Source: Bacteroidia bacterium (GTDB taxonomy: Bacteria; Bacteroidota; Bacteroidia; Flavobacteriales; Flavobacteriaceae). Taken from it: DNA of 9,361 nucleotides. The notes below the pieces were generated by a model. That model was not told the DNA's origin, ran no database searches, and saw nothing but the letters and a program-made list of their open reading frames with translations. A program made the translations under genes and the position numbers. Of this stretch, positions 1 to 7,560 are shown piece by piece. The number at the start of each line of letters is the position of its first letter. Positions within the stretch are counted from its first letter, which is position 1. The DNA lies in the NCBI GenBank assembly GCA_030425715.1, contig JAUIAA010000059.1:1-9361 (forward strand), given 5' to 3'.

Positions 1-516
1 AGTGACAAATATGATTAAAATCTTTTCAAAGAATGTATATTTTCCAACAAGCATCAGCAAGTAAAAAACGACGATGATTACCGTCGCTACCACTAAAACG
101 GTTTGGTATTTATGGGCTGCTAAAGATTCAAAATTTAAGGCCAGTATTTCAAAAATAATATTAGCAGAAATACCGAGGATGCCCATTAGGGAGTTCCATT
201 GGCCAAAAGTAATTCCAATAATGATTAAAATGGCCAGAATCTTACCAAATTTAATGTGCTTTTTAAATCCATAAAGCGCCGTTTCAGTAGTAATTAATGA
301 ATAATTACCATAAGCAAACATTAAAACTCCTGAAAAAAGACAACTTAAGAGTAACACCCATAATAATTGCATTCCAAATTTACTGCCCGCAACAATCATT
401 GAGGTGACACTGCCAGTACCAATGGTATAACCAATTGCAAAAATTCCAGGACCAAAACTTAAGATAATTGCAATTATTTTTTTGAGTATTGCTTTATTAT
501 TGCCGGTGATGGACAT
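1..516 (-). CDS. Nramp-like (APC-fold) membrane transporter, N-terminal part
   Basis: The first 172 codons of an integral membrane protein that continues beyond the window edge. The start ATG (514-516) lies 17 bases after the stop of the gluconokinase/6PGDH gene, so the two are probably co-transcribed. The translation resembles the Nramp family: a first helix with FGPGIFAIGY at about residues 21-30, then an AGSKFG...LLWVLLLS stretch (43-58) closely matching the TM1-TM2 region of MntH-type proteins. Further hydrophobic segments lie at about 91-125, 138-157 and from 161. Family members move divalent metals with protons. However, the DPGN metal-binding motif of TM1 is replaced here by GTGS (33-36), so the Asp and Asn ligands are absent. 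This places it among the divergent Nramp relatives, whose substrate I cannot state. The neighbour suggests a link to gluconate or sugar-acid use, but that is inference. Membership in the fold is fairly sure; substrate unknown. Confidence 0.8.
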   Translation of the reverse strand, partial: MSITGNNKAILKKIIAIILSFGPGIFAIGYTIGTGSVTSMIVAGSKFGMQLLWVLLLSCLFSGVLMFAYGNYSLITTETALYGFKKHIKFGKILAILIIIGITFGQWNSLMGILGISANIIFEILALNFESLAAHKYQTVLVVATVIIVVFYLLMLVGKYTFFEKILIIFVT

Positions 517-533
517 AGTTTTATAGTTTTAGT

Positions 534-2402
534 TTAGTTAGTTTCCCAATTGGTATGATAGAATTTGCCAGAGGCATCATCGATCCTTTGATAGGTATGT
601 GCTCCAAAATAGTCGCGTTGTGCTTGTATTAAGTTTGCCGACGAATTTGCCACCGCAAAGCTGTTTAAAAAGTTAATGGCTTCACTAAAATTTGGAATTG
701 GTAATTCATTTAAGACAGCCTCCGACACCACTTTTTTAATGCTGGGTTTCAAAAATTTTATTTTTTGAATGATGTCTTCATAAGTTATCATATTATTGGT
801 GGTCTCAAAAACAGGAACCAACCCTTCCATTAAATCCGATTTGATAATGCAACCGTTGGTCCATATTCTGGCCAATTCGCTTAGATTCAAGGTCCATTGA
901 TATCGGTCAGAGGCTTTCTGAATTAAGTTAAATCCTTGATAGTGGTTAATAATTCTGGCAAACTGATACGCTTTTAAAAGCGTCTCCTGTGAAATGTCTA
1001 AATTCTTTTTTTCAGTTGACTCAAAGTTTTTACTGGCTGCAACACGCTCTTCTTTAAAAAACGAAGTGTAACGGGCAAACAATGCAGAACTAATCATCGT
1101 ACTTGGCACACCTAATTCGGTAGCCGCTATGGTAGCCCAGTTGCCTGTTCCTTTATTTCCAGCCTTGTCCAAAATGCTGTTCAATAACCAATCGTTGTCT
1201 TCTTTTTTTCTTAAAATATCGATAGTGATGTTGAGCAAGTAACTATTTGCCGTTTCTTTCCAGGCTTCTAATATATAGGCGATTTGGTCTGGTTGATGAC
1301 CCAAAGCTTTTAGCATGACATAAACTTCTGCTAACAATTGCATTTCTACATATTCAATACCATTGTGCACCATTTTCACAAAATGACCACTACCCTCGGG
1401 TCCAATATAAGTGCAACAAGGCAAATTGTTAGCATCCTTAGCCGCAATCGCCTCTAAAAAAGGTTGAACTTTTTTATAAACATCCTTGGCACCACTTGGC
1501 ATAATAGAAGGTCCCATTAAGGCTCCTTTTTCACCTCCTGAAACACCGGTTCCTATAAAATGTATGCCTTTTGATTTTAAATAATCATAGCGCTCTTTTG
1601 TTTTTTTATAGTTTGAATTGCCGCCATCTATCAAAATATCATCGGCATCTAGGAAAGGAAGAAGGTCATTTATAACCGAATCGATAATATGACCAGCATT
1701 TACCATGAGCATGATCTTTCTTGGCTTTTGTAGAGAGTTTATGAAAGGTTCAATCTGATCGAACGGCATCGCTGAGGCTAATTCTTCAAATTCACTTTTG
1801 AAATTTTTAGCAACGGCTTCCTCAGAGCCTTTGACATGTCGATTATATAAAGATAAACGAAAACCGTTACGCGCTAAATTTCTACTTAGACTCTTGCCCA
1901 TAACTCCTAAGCCAAACAATCCAAAGTCTGATTTATTTATTAATTCTTTTTTTAGCATTTCAATAATTTTGTTAGGCGTTAAACTCACATCTATTTTGAT
2001 AGCATTGTCGGGCTCTTCCAAAATATCAAATTGAGAGGTCAACAATTCAGAGCTCATAAAGTGCCCCTTGCGGTTGTTGATTCTTTCTTTAATTTGATCA
2101 AAGGAGCCCTCCAGGAAAACCCATTTTGAATGGTCCTGAATTTGCTTATTTAATATATCTCGATAGCTCTTTTTTAAGGCAGAACAAACAATAATACAGC
2201 CATTTTCTTTAGAATGCTTTATAGCTAGCTTATTTAAGGTGTGTAACCAACCCCGTCGATCATCATCATTTAAAGGTTGTTGGTTAGACATTTTTAAAAC
2301 ATTCTCCTTCGGATGAAAGTCATCTCCATCAAAAAACGGCATATTGAGCTCCTGAGACAGTAATTCGCCAATGGTGCTTTTACCAACACCAGATACGCCC
2401 AT
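534..2402 (-). CDS. gnd: Fused gluconokinase / 6-phosphogluconate dehydrogenase (decarboxylating)
   Basis: A two-enzyme fusion predicted to phosphorylate gluconate with ATP and then oxidatively decarboxylate 6-phosphogluconate to ribulose 5-phosphate. Residues 1-155 are a GntK-type kinase: P-loop GVSGVGKST (2-10), GDDFHP (26-31), KMSNQQPLNDDDR (37-49), CSALKKSYRD (73-82) and GHFM...LEEP (113-131). Residues 159-622 are a complete 6PGDH: Rossmann GLGVMG (164-169), the N187-R188 pair expected for NADP+ preference, IDGGNSN (258-264), GVSGGEKGALMGPSIMPSG (286-304), the catalytic Lys and Asn in HFVKMVHNGIEY (340-351), KGTGNW (417-422) and the C-terminal QRDYFGAHTY (595-604). Either enzyme alone is about 170 or 470 aa, so both halves look full length except at the very N terminus. 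The ATG at 2402 would omit the first beta strand of the kinase, yet in-frame codons upstream still encode KANIIFI before a TAA at 2433-2435. The true start may therefore be a non-standard codon. The Nramp-like gene follows directly. Confidence 0.95.
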   Translation of the reverse strand: MGVSGVGKSTIGELLSQELNMPFFDGDDFHPKENVLKMSNQQPLNDDDRRGWLHTLNKLAIKHSKENGCIIVCSALKKSYRDILNKQIQDHSKWVFLEGSFDQIKERINNRKGHFMSSELLTSQFDILEEPDNAIKIDVSLTPNKIIEMLKKELINKSDFGLFGLGVMGKSLSRNLARNGFRLSLYNRHVKGSEEAVAKNFKSEFEELASAMPFDQIEPFINSLQKPRKIMLMVNAGHIIDSVINDLLPFLDADDILIDGGNSNYKKTKERYDYLKSKGIHFIGTGVSGGEKGALMGPSIMPSGAKDVYKKVQPFLEAIAAKDANNLPCCTYIGPEGSGHFVKMVHNGIEYVEMQLLAEVYVMLKALGHQPDQIAYILEAWKETANSYLLNITIDILRKKEDNDWLLNSILDKAGNKGTGNWATIAATELGVPSTMISSALFARYTSFFKEERVAASKNFESTEKKNLDISQETLLKAYQFARIINHYQGFNLIQKASDRYQWTLNLSELARIWTNGCIIKSDLMEGLVPVFETTNNMITYEDIIQKIKFLKPSIKKVVSEAVLNELPIPNFSEAINFLNSFAVANSSANLIQAQRDYFGAHTYQRIDDASGKFYHTNWETN

Positions 2403-2429
2403 AATGAAGATGATATTTGCTTTGATTTT
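2403..2429 (-). other. Likely N-terminal extension of the kinase without ATG/GTG/TTG
   Basis: Reading in frame upstream of the ATG at 2402 gives TAA-TAC-AAA-ATC-AAA-GCA-AAT and then four more codons for IIFI. The translation KANIIFI joins onto MGVSGVGKST exactly as the first beta strand precedes the P-loop in gluconokinases. No ATG, GTG or TTG exists between the TAA (2433-2435) and the ATG. The ATC at 2424-2426 sits where an initiator Met followed by KANIIFI would be expected. Either a rare ATC/ATT start is used, the start has been lost by mutation or sequencing error, or a shortened kinase is made from 2402. Confidence 0.5.
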
Positions 2430-2438
2430 GTATTATTT

Positions 2439-2464
2439 TTTGGGTACCCAAACTGGGTGCCCAG
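2439..2464. promoter_or_regulatory. Tandem palindromic operator candidate upstream of the gluconate operon
   Basis: A perfect 14-base palindrome TTTGGGTACCCAAA (2439-2452) directly abuts a second inverted repeat CTGGGTGCCCAG (2453-2464), whose 5-base arms are perfect around a TG centre. Both share the 10-base word TGGGTRCCCA, repeated with a 13-base period. They are a GC-rich island in AT-rich DNA, 36-62 bases upstream of the kinase ATG. Symmetric sites of this form suit a dimeric repressor. The even-spaced TTGG...CCAA layout recalls GntR/FadR-type operators, but no regulator gene is in the window, so the factor is unknown. Confidence 0.5.
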
Positions 2465-2572
2465 ATTTAAAGGTTTAAAAGTAGGCTTTTTTTCTTTTAA
2501 AAGACCCTAAGAATTTAATTATTTTAAAATTTTATTGGGAAAGCATATTCCTAATGTCTGACAGAAAGGTTT

Positions 2573-2689
2573 TCAAAGATTAATAACAACAAGTAAACAT
2601 TCATTAATTTTTAAATAAAGTGCTCCTATAAGGACTATATTAATGGTGGTTTTTGCGCTTTCCTTTGCAACTAATCGCTCGGCTTTCAT
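2573..2689 (-). CDS. Doubtful 38-codon ORF, unknown
   Basis: ATG at 2687-2689, TGA at 2573-2575. The peptide starts MKAERLVAKESAKTTIN and continues into a hydrophobic stretch (about residues 17-37, INIVLIGALYL...LLVVIN), so it could be a charged head plus one membrane helix. The first codons (GCC, GAG, CGA) are less AT-rich than the surrounding spacer. I recognise no family. It may be a small membrane peptide, a remnant of a lost gene, or chance. Confidence 0.15.
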   Translation of the reverse strand: MKAERLVAKESAKTTINIVLIGALYLKINECLLVVINL

Positions 2690-3032
2690 TTATATACTGT
2701 TTTAATTGGTATTAACTATTTGGATATGATATAGTTTTAAGGAATTATAAGCGACATTTCCTAATTATCTTGACATTCCCAAATAATCAATGCAAGCTGT
2801 ATGTAACAAACAAACACCATTTTCTCTAACTTTACCTACATAATTACTATACCGTCTCTAAACTTTGTTCTATACTTTTTATATCTGAATTACTTTTAGA
2901 CTCTTAACATTGTAGCCATACTGCAAAAATCCTATAGAAAAACACAATGCGTTGCACTAATGGGTTGAACTCAGCCATCATTTATAGTTGGGGATAAAAT
3001 ATATTATTTACTAAAATTGTATATTGGCTCTA

Positions 3033-5990
3033 TCAAGTTAAGTTTTGAACATAGGGCATATACTTTTGACTTACAACTTCAACACTTAAAAAATTAAATT
3101 CTGAGACTACTTTGCCAGTAAGTTTATAAATTCCTTTTCCCTTAAAGGGGAATTTTTTAGCCGATGTAGGGAAATGAACTGTATCCAACCATTCCCCGTC
3201 TTGATCTAAAAAAGTACCAAAATACATTGCTTCTCCTTTTGTTGTGACAGTTTTTTTTACGGTTACCAAATAACCATAAATAGTAACTACCTTATTTAAA
3301 TATTGCTTTAAATCACGAGAAACAATTCTGTTTTCTGGGGAATTTTTTAACAACATATAATGATTGTACAAGGTAAAATGCAGTAATTCAATTTGATCAA
3401 AAGCATTTTCTATAGCTGTAATTGTAAATTGCGGTAGAGTAAATGATTGAATAGCTACTTCAAAAAGTTGTGACTGCGATTTATTTGGTTTTACCTGGTT
3501 GGTTTTATAATAGGCATTCCAAAGTAAACTCCGTTTATCTCTTCCAAATATTCTAAATGCATCAATACGAATGAGAATCTCTAGCTGCTCTATAGATAGA
3601 TTTACTCTTTTCATAAAATTATCTAATGAAGAAAATTTACCATTTACCCTAGCATTGACAATTTTAACCATACTTTTCTTTTCTAAACCCTGTAAGTGTT
3701 GATAACCCAGAAATATATCTTTGCCATAAATTGTGGTTTCAATATTACTTTTGTTTATACATGGAGGATGCACGGTGGCACCTAATTTTTTGGCTTCATG
3801 TACATAAATTTCTGTGCGATAAAACCCTCCACCATTATTGATGGTAGCCACCATATATTCTAAAGGGTAATAACATTTTAAAAACAAACTTTGGTAAGAT
3901 TCTACGGCATACGAGGCAGAATGTCCTTTTGCAAAGGCATAACCAGCAAAGCTTTCTATTTGTCGCCAAATTTCAAAAATCAAATCATCGGGCTCTCCTT
4001 TATTTCTGCAATTATTAATAAATTTGTTCTTCACCAGTTGAAACTCTTCTCTTGAACGATATTTTCCGCTCATACCTCTTCGTAGAACATCAGCTTCGCC
4101 TAAATCTAATCCAGCAAAATGATGGGCTACTTTTATCACATCTTCTTGGTATACCATTACCCCGTAAGTATCAGGCATGATATCCCACAAAACTGGGTGT
4201 GCTTGTTTTCTTCTTTCGGGGTTTTGATGTCTTAAAATATACTCGCGCATCATACCGCTTTTTGCAACTCCAGGGCGAATAATAGAACTGGCTGCAACCA
4301 ATGTAAGATAATCTTGTACAGCTAACTTTTTTAATAGCATACGCATGGCAGGAGATTCTACATAAAAACAACCGATGCACTCTGCTCGTGAAATCATGTT
4401 GTTTATTTTTTTGTCCTTAAAAAAAGGTGCTGCATTATGAATGTTGGGTAATTGCACTTTGGGGTGGTTATTCTCAATTATATGAATGGCATCTTTAATT
4501 TTACCTAAACCTCTTTGACCAAGAATGTCAAACTTGAATAGCCCAACATCTTCGGCAATATGCATGTCAAACTGAACTGTTGGAAATCCTTTTGGTGGCA
4601 GGTTTGTGGCTGTATAATAGTGTATAGATTTTTGGGCAATTAAAATACCTCCGGCATGAATACTTAAATAATTGGGGCGACCCTGTAAATATCCAGCGTA
4701 CTTTAAAACCAGTTTAGAAATATCATCTAGTTTATCATAATCAAACTTTGCATCACTAAGCTTGTCTATTTCAAATTTTGGCAACCCAAATACTTTTCCT
4801 AATTCACGTACGGCGCCACTGTGCTTAAATGTTACGTAGGCACCAAGTAGTGCTACTTGTTGATTTTTATTGAATGTTTCAAAAATAAATTTTGTAACAT
4901 CCTCTCGGTCCCAAGTAGAAAAATCGATATCAAAATCAGGAGGTGTAGTGCGATAAAGATTCATAAATCGTTCAAAATACAAATCCAATTCTATAGGGTC
5001 TACATCTGTAATTTCTAGCAGGTAAGCCACAATACTATTGGCCCCGCTACCACGCCCTACATAAAAATAATTTTTCGATTTGGCGTATTGAATAATTTTC
5101 CAATTGATTAAAAAAAAACTTACAAACTCTTGTTTTTTAATTAAATCAAGCTCCTTTTTCAACCTTTTTTTAATAATAGTATTTACTTCGTTATAACGTT
5201 TTATCAATCCTTTTTCGCAAAGAGATACCAGTTTTTGATAATCTTTTTCCTTGCTTTCAAAAACAGTACTTAAGTTTTGGTTTTTACGGTTTTTAGAAAA
5301 ATCAAAATGAATTGTACACTCTTCAATTATTTTTTTTGCGTTTTCTATAGCTTTTGGAATGGCTTTAAATTTTTGAGCAATATCTTTTTCAGAAAGCATA
5401 ATATGTTCTGGCAAACCTTGCTGTTCTTTTGGCAACTTACTCAGCAGGCAATTCTTATCTATTGCTCTTAGTAATCTATGTATATTATAATCTCGTTTGT
5501 TTGCGAAACTGACGGTTTGAATCGCTACAAATTTATGGGTGTAATTTTTATATTTTGAAAAGCCAAGTTTATTGATGTCGTTTGAGGTTACACCAATATA
5601 TTCGTAATCATAAAAAGTTGTTTTTTTGAGGCTTTTTAAATAAGAAAAAGGATAAATAACAAAAACGTTTTTAAAATTAGGAGCAACTTTTGGCAATGAT
5701 ACTTTTTGGTGTTGATACTTAGATAAAAAGCTATTTAGCTCCAAAAAACCTTGGTTGTTTTTTGCTAACCCGATATAATATTGCTCATGATGGTTACGAA
5801 AGTCTATACCTACTATTGGTTTTATATCAAACTTAAAAGCAGTCCGGATAAAATTTAAACAACCTGAAGTGTTATTGATATCAGTAAGAGTTAGTGTTTT
5901 ATATCCATAAGATTTAGCTTGAGAAAGCAATTGTTTTTCAGATAAAGTGCCATATCGCAAACTGTAATAGGAATGGTTATTCAATAGCAT
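3033..5990 (-). CDS. Short DNA polymerase III alpha subunit (DnaE-like, translesion cassette type)
   Basis: A 985-residue C-family replicative-type polymerase, shorter than the main DnaE (about 1150-1450 aa). N-terminal PHP domain (about 3-230) starts NHSYYSLRYG, but the usual TDH is TDI (36-38) and the HxH start is reduced to one His, so its metal site looks degenerate. The palm follows: GRGSGANSIVAYLLEITDVDP (312-332), PDFDIDF (351-357) carrying catalytic Asp354 and Asp356, and the third Asp488 in KFDILGQRGLGKI. The fingers and HhH region contain VYQEDV (613-618), LRRGMSGK (636-643) and GYAFAKGHSASYA (683-695). QSQLF (839-843) fits a beta-clamp binding motif, and an OB-fold-like C terminus covers about 900-975. 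It starts 10 bases after the Y-family polymerase stop, so the two are co-expressed. Known DnaE2/ImuC proteins partner with Y-family factors in damage-induced mutagenesis; that role here is inferred from size and context. Confidence 0.92.
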   Translation of the reverse strand: MLLNNHSYYSLRYGTLSEKQLLSQAKSYGYKTLTLTDINNTSGCLNFIRTAFKFDIKPIVGIDFRNHHEQYYIGLAKNNQGFLELNSFLSKYQHQKVSLPKVAPNFKNVFVIYPFSYLKSLKKTTFYDYEYIGVTSNDINKLGFSKYKNYTHKFVAIQTVSFANKRDYNIHRLLRAIDKNCLLSKLPKEQQGLPEHIMLSEKDIAQKFKAIPKAIENAKKIIEECTIHFDFSKNRKNQNLSTVFESKEKDYQKLVSLCEKGLIKRYNEVNTIIKKRLKKELDLIKKQEFVSFFLINWKIIQYAKSKNYFYVGRGSGANSIVAYLLEITDVDPIELDLYFERFMNLYRTTPPDFDIDFSTWDREDVTKFIFETFNKNQQVALLGAYVTFKHSGAVRELGKVFGLPKFEIDKLSDAKFDYDKLDDISKLVLKYAGYLQGRPNYLSIHAGGILIAQKSIHYYTATNLPPKGFPTVQFDMHIAEDVGLFKFDILGQRGLGKIKDAIHIIENNHPKVQLPNIHNAAPFFKDKKINNMISRAECIGCFYVESPAMRMLLKKLAVQDYLTLVAASSIIRPGVAKSGMMREYILRHQNPERRKQAHPVLWDIMPDTYGVMVYQEDVIKVAHHFAGLDLGEADVLRRGMSGKYRSREEFQLVKNKFINNCRNKGEPDDLIFEIWRQIESFAGYAFAKGHSASYAVESYQSLFLKCYYPLEYMVATINNGGGFYRTEIYVHEAKKLGATVHPPCINKSNIETTIYGKDIFLGYQHLQGLEKKSMVKIVNARVNGKFSSLDNFMKRVNLSIEQLEILIRIDAFRIFGRDKRSLLWNAYYKTNQVKPNKSQSQLFEVAIQSFTLPQFTITAIENAFDQIELLHFTLYNHYMLLKNSPENRIVSRDLKQYLNKVVTIYGYLVTVKKTVTTKGEAMYFGTFLDQDGEWLDTVHFPTSAKKFPFKGKGIYKLTGKVVSEFNFLSVEVVSQKYMPYVQNLT

Positions 5991-6000
5991 GTGTATAAAC

Positions 6001-7221
6001 TTATTGGTTTCTATGCGCTAATACTATAGGTGGCTCTCCGTTAAACGGATTGGTAAACCCCCCTATGGTTCTTGCACCTTCTCCTAAAGTAGAGGCACGC
6101 ATCACACTGCGATCACCAAACCGTAAACGTATTTTGTCCATCGCATGATAAAGGTTTACTGTTTTTTTTGCATCATCAAATAAATTAATTTGATAAGTGC
6201 CAGAAGTTAAACCGCTATATTTTACTCCAACCAATCTAATTAGCATTCGCCTGTTATACAATTTATCAAATAGCTCTTGCACAACAGGTATTAAGTGATG
6301 GTCAGCCGATGTATAGGGAATTTTTATTTGTTTGGAGTAGGTTTGAAAATCAGAATATCTAATTTTAACAGAAACATTTGATGCCAATTTCCCGCCTCTG
6401 CGCAATTGAAAAGCCAAGTTTTCTGCCATTGCCGTAATGGTTGTTTTTATCTTGGTTATATCTGTAGTATCTTGCCCATAAGTGCGTTCGCTAGAAATAG
6501 ATTTTCTTTCATGATATTCAACCACAGGGGAGTGGTCTATACCATTAGCTTTTTCCCAAATCACCTTACCGTTTTTGCCAAAAACAGAAACCATCATTTG
6601 TAAAGGCATTTGCTGTACAGTTTTAACCGATTTAATGCCCATATTAAAAAATGTGCGATAGGTTTTATCGCCTACCATCGGAATTTTTTTGATAGATAAA
6701 GGAGCTAAAAAAGCTTTTTCAAATCCACTATCAATTTTTATCTGATTGTTTGGTTTTGCCTCATTTGTAGCAACTTTAGAAACTGTTTTATTGATAGAAA
6801 GGCCAAATGAAATAGGCAATCCTGATTCGTTAATCACTTTTTGACGCAGTTCCGTAGCAAATTTATAACATCCAAAAAAGCGATCCATACCTGTTAAATC
6901 GGCATAAAACTCATCAATACTAGCTTTTTCTAAAACAGGTAGTGCATTCTGTAAAATTTGAGTTACCTCTTTTGAAAATTTAGTGTACGTTCCTGCATTA
7001 CCTCTAATATAAATGGCATGTGGGCATAATTGCCGTGCCATTTTCATAGCCATACCAGAATGTACACCATAAGCACGAGTTTCATAACTAGCAGCACTTA
7101 CTACTCCTCTGTTTCCAGTGCCACCAACAATTACAGGTTTGTTGTTAAGCCTAGGGTCTAACAAACGTTCACAGGAAACAAAAAAAGTATCTAAATCTAG
7201 ATGTAAAATAGTACGGTTCAC
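6001..7221 (-). CDS. Y-family DNA polymerase (DinB/UmuC type)
   Basis: A 406-residue translesion polymerase with an intact active site: HLDLDTFF (7-14) gives metal-binding Asp9 and the steric-gate Phe14, and SIDEFYADLT (101-110) gives Asp103 and Glu104. ASYETRAYGVHSGM (44-57) is the conserved fingers motif, and a helix-hairpin-helix lies around IPMVGDKTYR (180-189). The little finger domain spans about 240-340, and QINLF (344-348) matches a beta-clamp binding motif. The tail resembles that of UmuC-like proteins (MDKIRLRFG...). The start is GTG at 7219-7221: an in-frame TAA lies two codons upstream, and the conserved N terminus needs this position. Because the catalytic residues are present, this is an active polymerase and not a catalytically dead ImuB. 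It leads a two-gene unit with the DnaE-like gene. DinB and UmuC assignments are both possible from sequence alone. Confidence 0.93.
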   Translation of the reverse strand: MNRTILHLDLDTFFVSCERLLDPRLNNKPVIVGGTGNRGVVSAASYETRAYGVHSGMAMKMARQLCPHAIYIRGNAGTYTKFSKEVTQILQNALPVLEKASIDEFYADLTGMDRFFGCYKFATELRQKVINESGLPISFGLSINKTVSKVATNEAKPNNQIKIDSGFEKAFLAPLSIKKIPMVGDKTYRTFFNMGIKSVKTVQQMPLQMMVSVFGKNGKVIWEKANGIDHSPVVEYHERKSISSERTYGQDTTDITKIKTTITAMAENLAFQLRRGGKLASNVSVKIRYSDFQTYSKQIKIPYTSADHHLIPVVQELFDKLYNRRMLIRLVGVKYSGLTSGTYQINLFDDAKKTVNLYHAMDKIRLRFGDRSVMRASTLGEGARTIGGFTNPFNGEPPIVLAHRNQ

Positions 7222-7262
7222 TTTTTAAAATTAGGATGAATAAAGAGGTTGTTTTTTCATTC

Positions 7263-7295
7263 CAAATTTTAACAAAATGGTTTTACTTAATTCAA
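7263..7295 (-). promoter_or_regulatory. Candidate promoter of the polymerase cassette
   Basis: Read on the minus strand, TTG (7295-7293), a 21-base spacer and TAAAATTTG (7271-7263) approximate the Bacteroidota TTG / TAnnTTTG promoter, with one extra base inside the -7 element. Transcription would start near 7257, about 35 bases before the GTG. No clear SOS box is visible; an inverted repeat GGTT-TCC-AACC lies just upstream at 7304-7314. Confidence 0.3.
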
Positions 7296-7552
7296 AAATT
7301 TCTGGTTTCCAACCTTATAAATAGAACACGGTAAAAATTGGGATGAGCAGACTAAGTTACGTTATTTTCGGTAAAAAAATATTTAATTTTTAATTTAAAA
7401 AACATAGGCAAGGTTTTTACATTATTCCTATTTAATAATATTAAATCGCATATAAAAACAACATATACGGTATATATTTATGGGTTTTATTATAAAATTC
7501 TTAAAAATTAATTAAAAACATTCAAATTATTTTAATAATAAAATAAATGTTG

Positions 7553-7560
7553 TAATATTG
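7553..7560 (+). promoter_or_regulatory. Candidate -7 element for the arginine leader
   Basis: TAATATTG differs by one base from the Bacteroidota TAnnTTTG consensus and lies 10 bases before the first leader ATG, so the transcript would begin around 7565 with an almost absent 5' UTR. No TTG is seen at the expected upstream spacing, which lowers confidence. Confidence 0.3.

Larger units (their letters stand above)
2403..3032. other. Non-coding spacer between dnaE-like gene and gluconate operon
   Basis: About 630 bases with no convincing protein gene on either strand, no tRNA or rRNA, and no mobile-element ends that I recognise. It must hold the end of the polymerase transcript and the promoter of the gluconate operon, since both neighbours read leftward. 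Visible structure: the tandem palindromes (2439-2464), a perfect AT palindrome TCTTTTAAAAGA at 2493-2504, ATTTTAAAAT at 2521-2530, and a 38-codon ORF (2573-2689, minus). On the minus strand the 21 bases covering 2942-2962 could form a weak GCAA/TTGT hairpin followed by GTTTTT, a poor terminator candidate for the dnaE-like gene. Confidence 0.6.

Noticed and set aside
74..274. Plus-strand ORF of 66 codons
   Set aside because: Lies opposite the Nramp-like gene, whose frame gives a clear membrane protein; antisense shadow.
1798..2034. Plus-strand ORF of 78 codons
   Set aside because: Antisense to the kinase/6PGDH linker region, which is well conserved on the minus strand; no family resemblance.
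2403..3032. CRISPR array, tRNA or insertion sequence in the long spacer
   Set aside because: No regularly spaced repeats, no cloverleaf and no terminal inverted repeats or transposase fragment were seen.
4171..4380. Minus-strand ORF of 69 codons
   Set aside because: Alternate frame within the DnaE-like gene, whose main frame holds all polymerase motifs.
5277..5471. Plus-strand ORF of 64 codons, Phe-rich
   Set aside because: Antisense of Lys-rich coding sequence in the DnaE-like gene.
6406..6603. Plus-strand ORF of 65 codons
   Set aside because: Antisense shadow of the Y-family polymerase gene.
7304..7314. GGTT-TCC-AACC as an SOS/LexA box upstream of the polymerase genes
   Set aside because: Four-base arms are too short and match no known LexA consensus.
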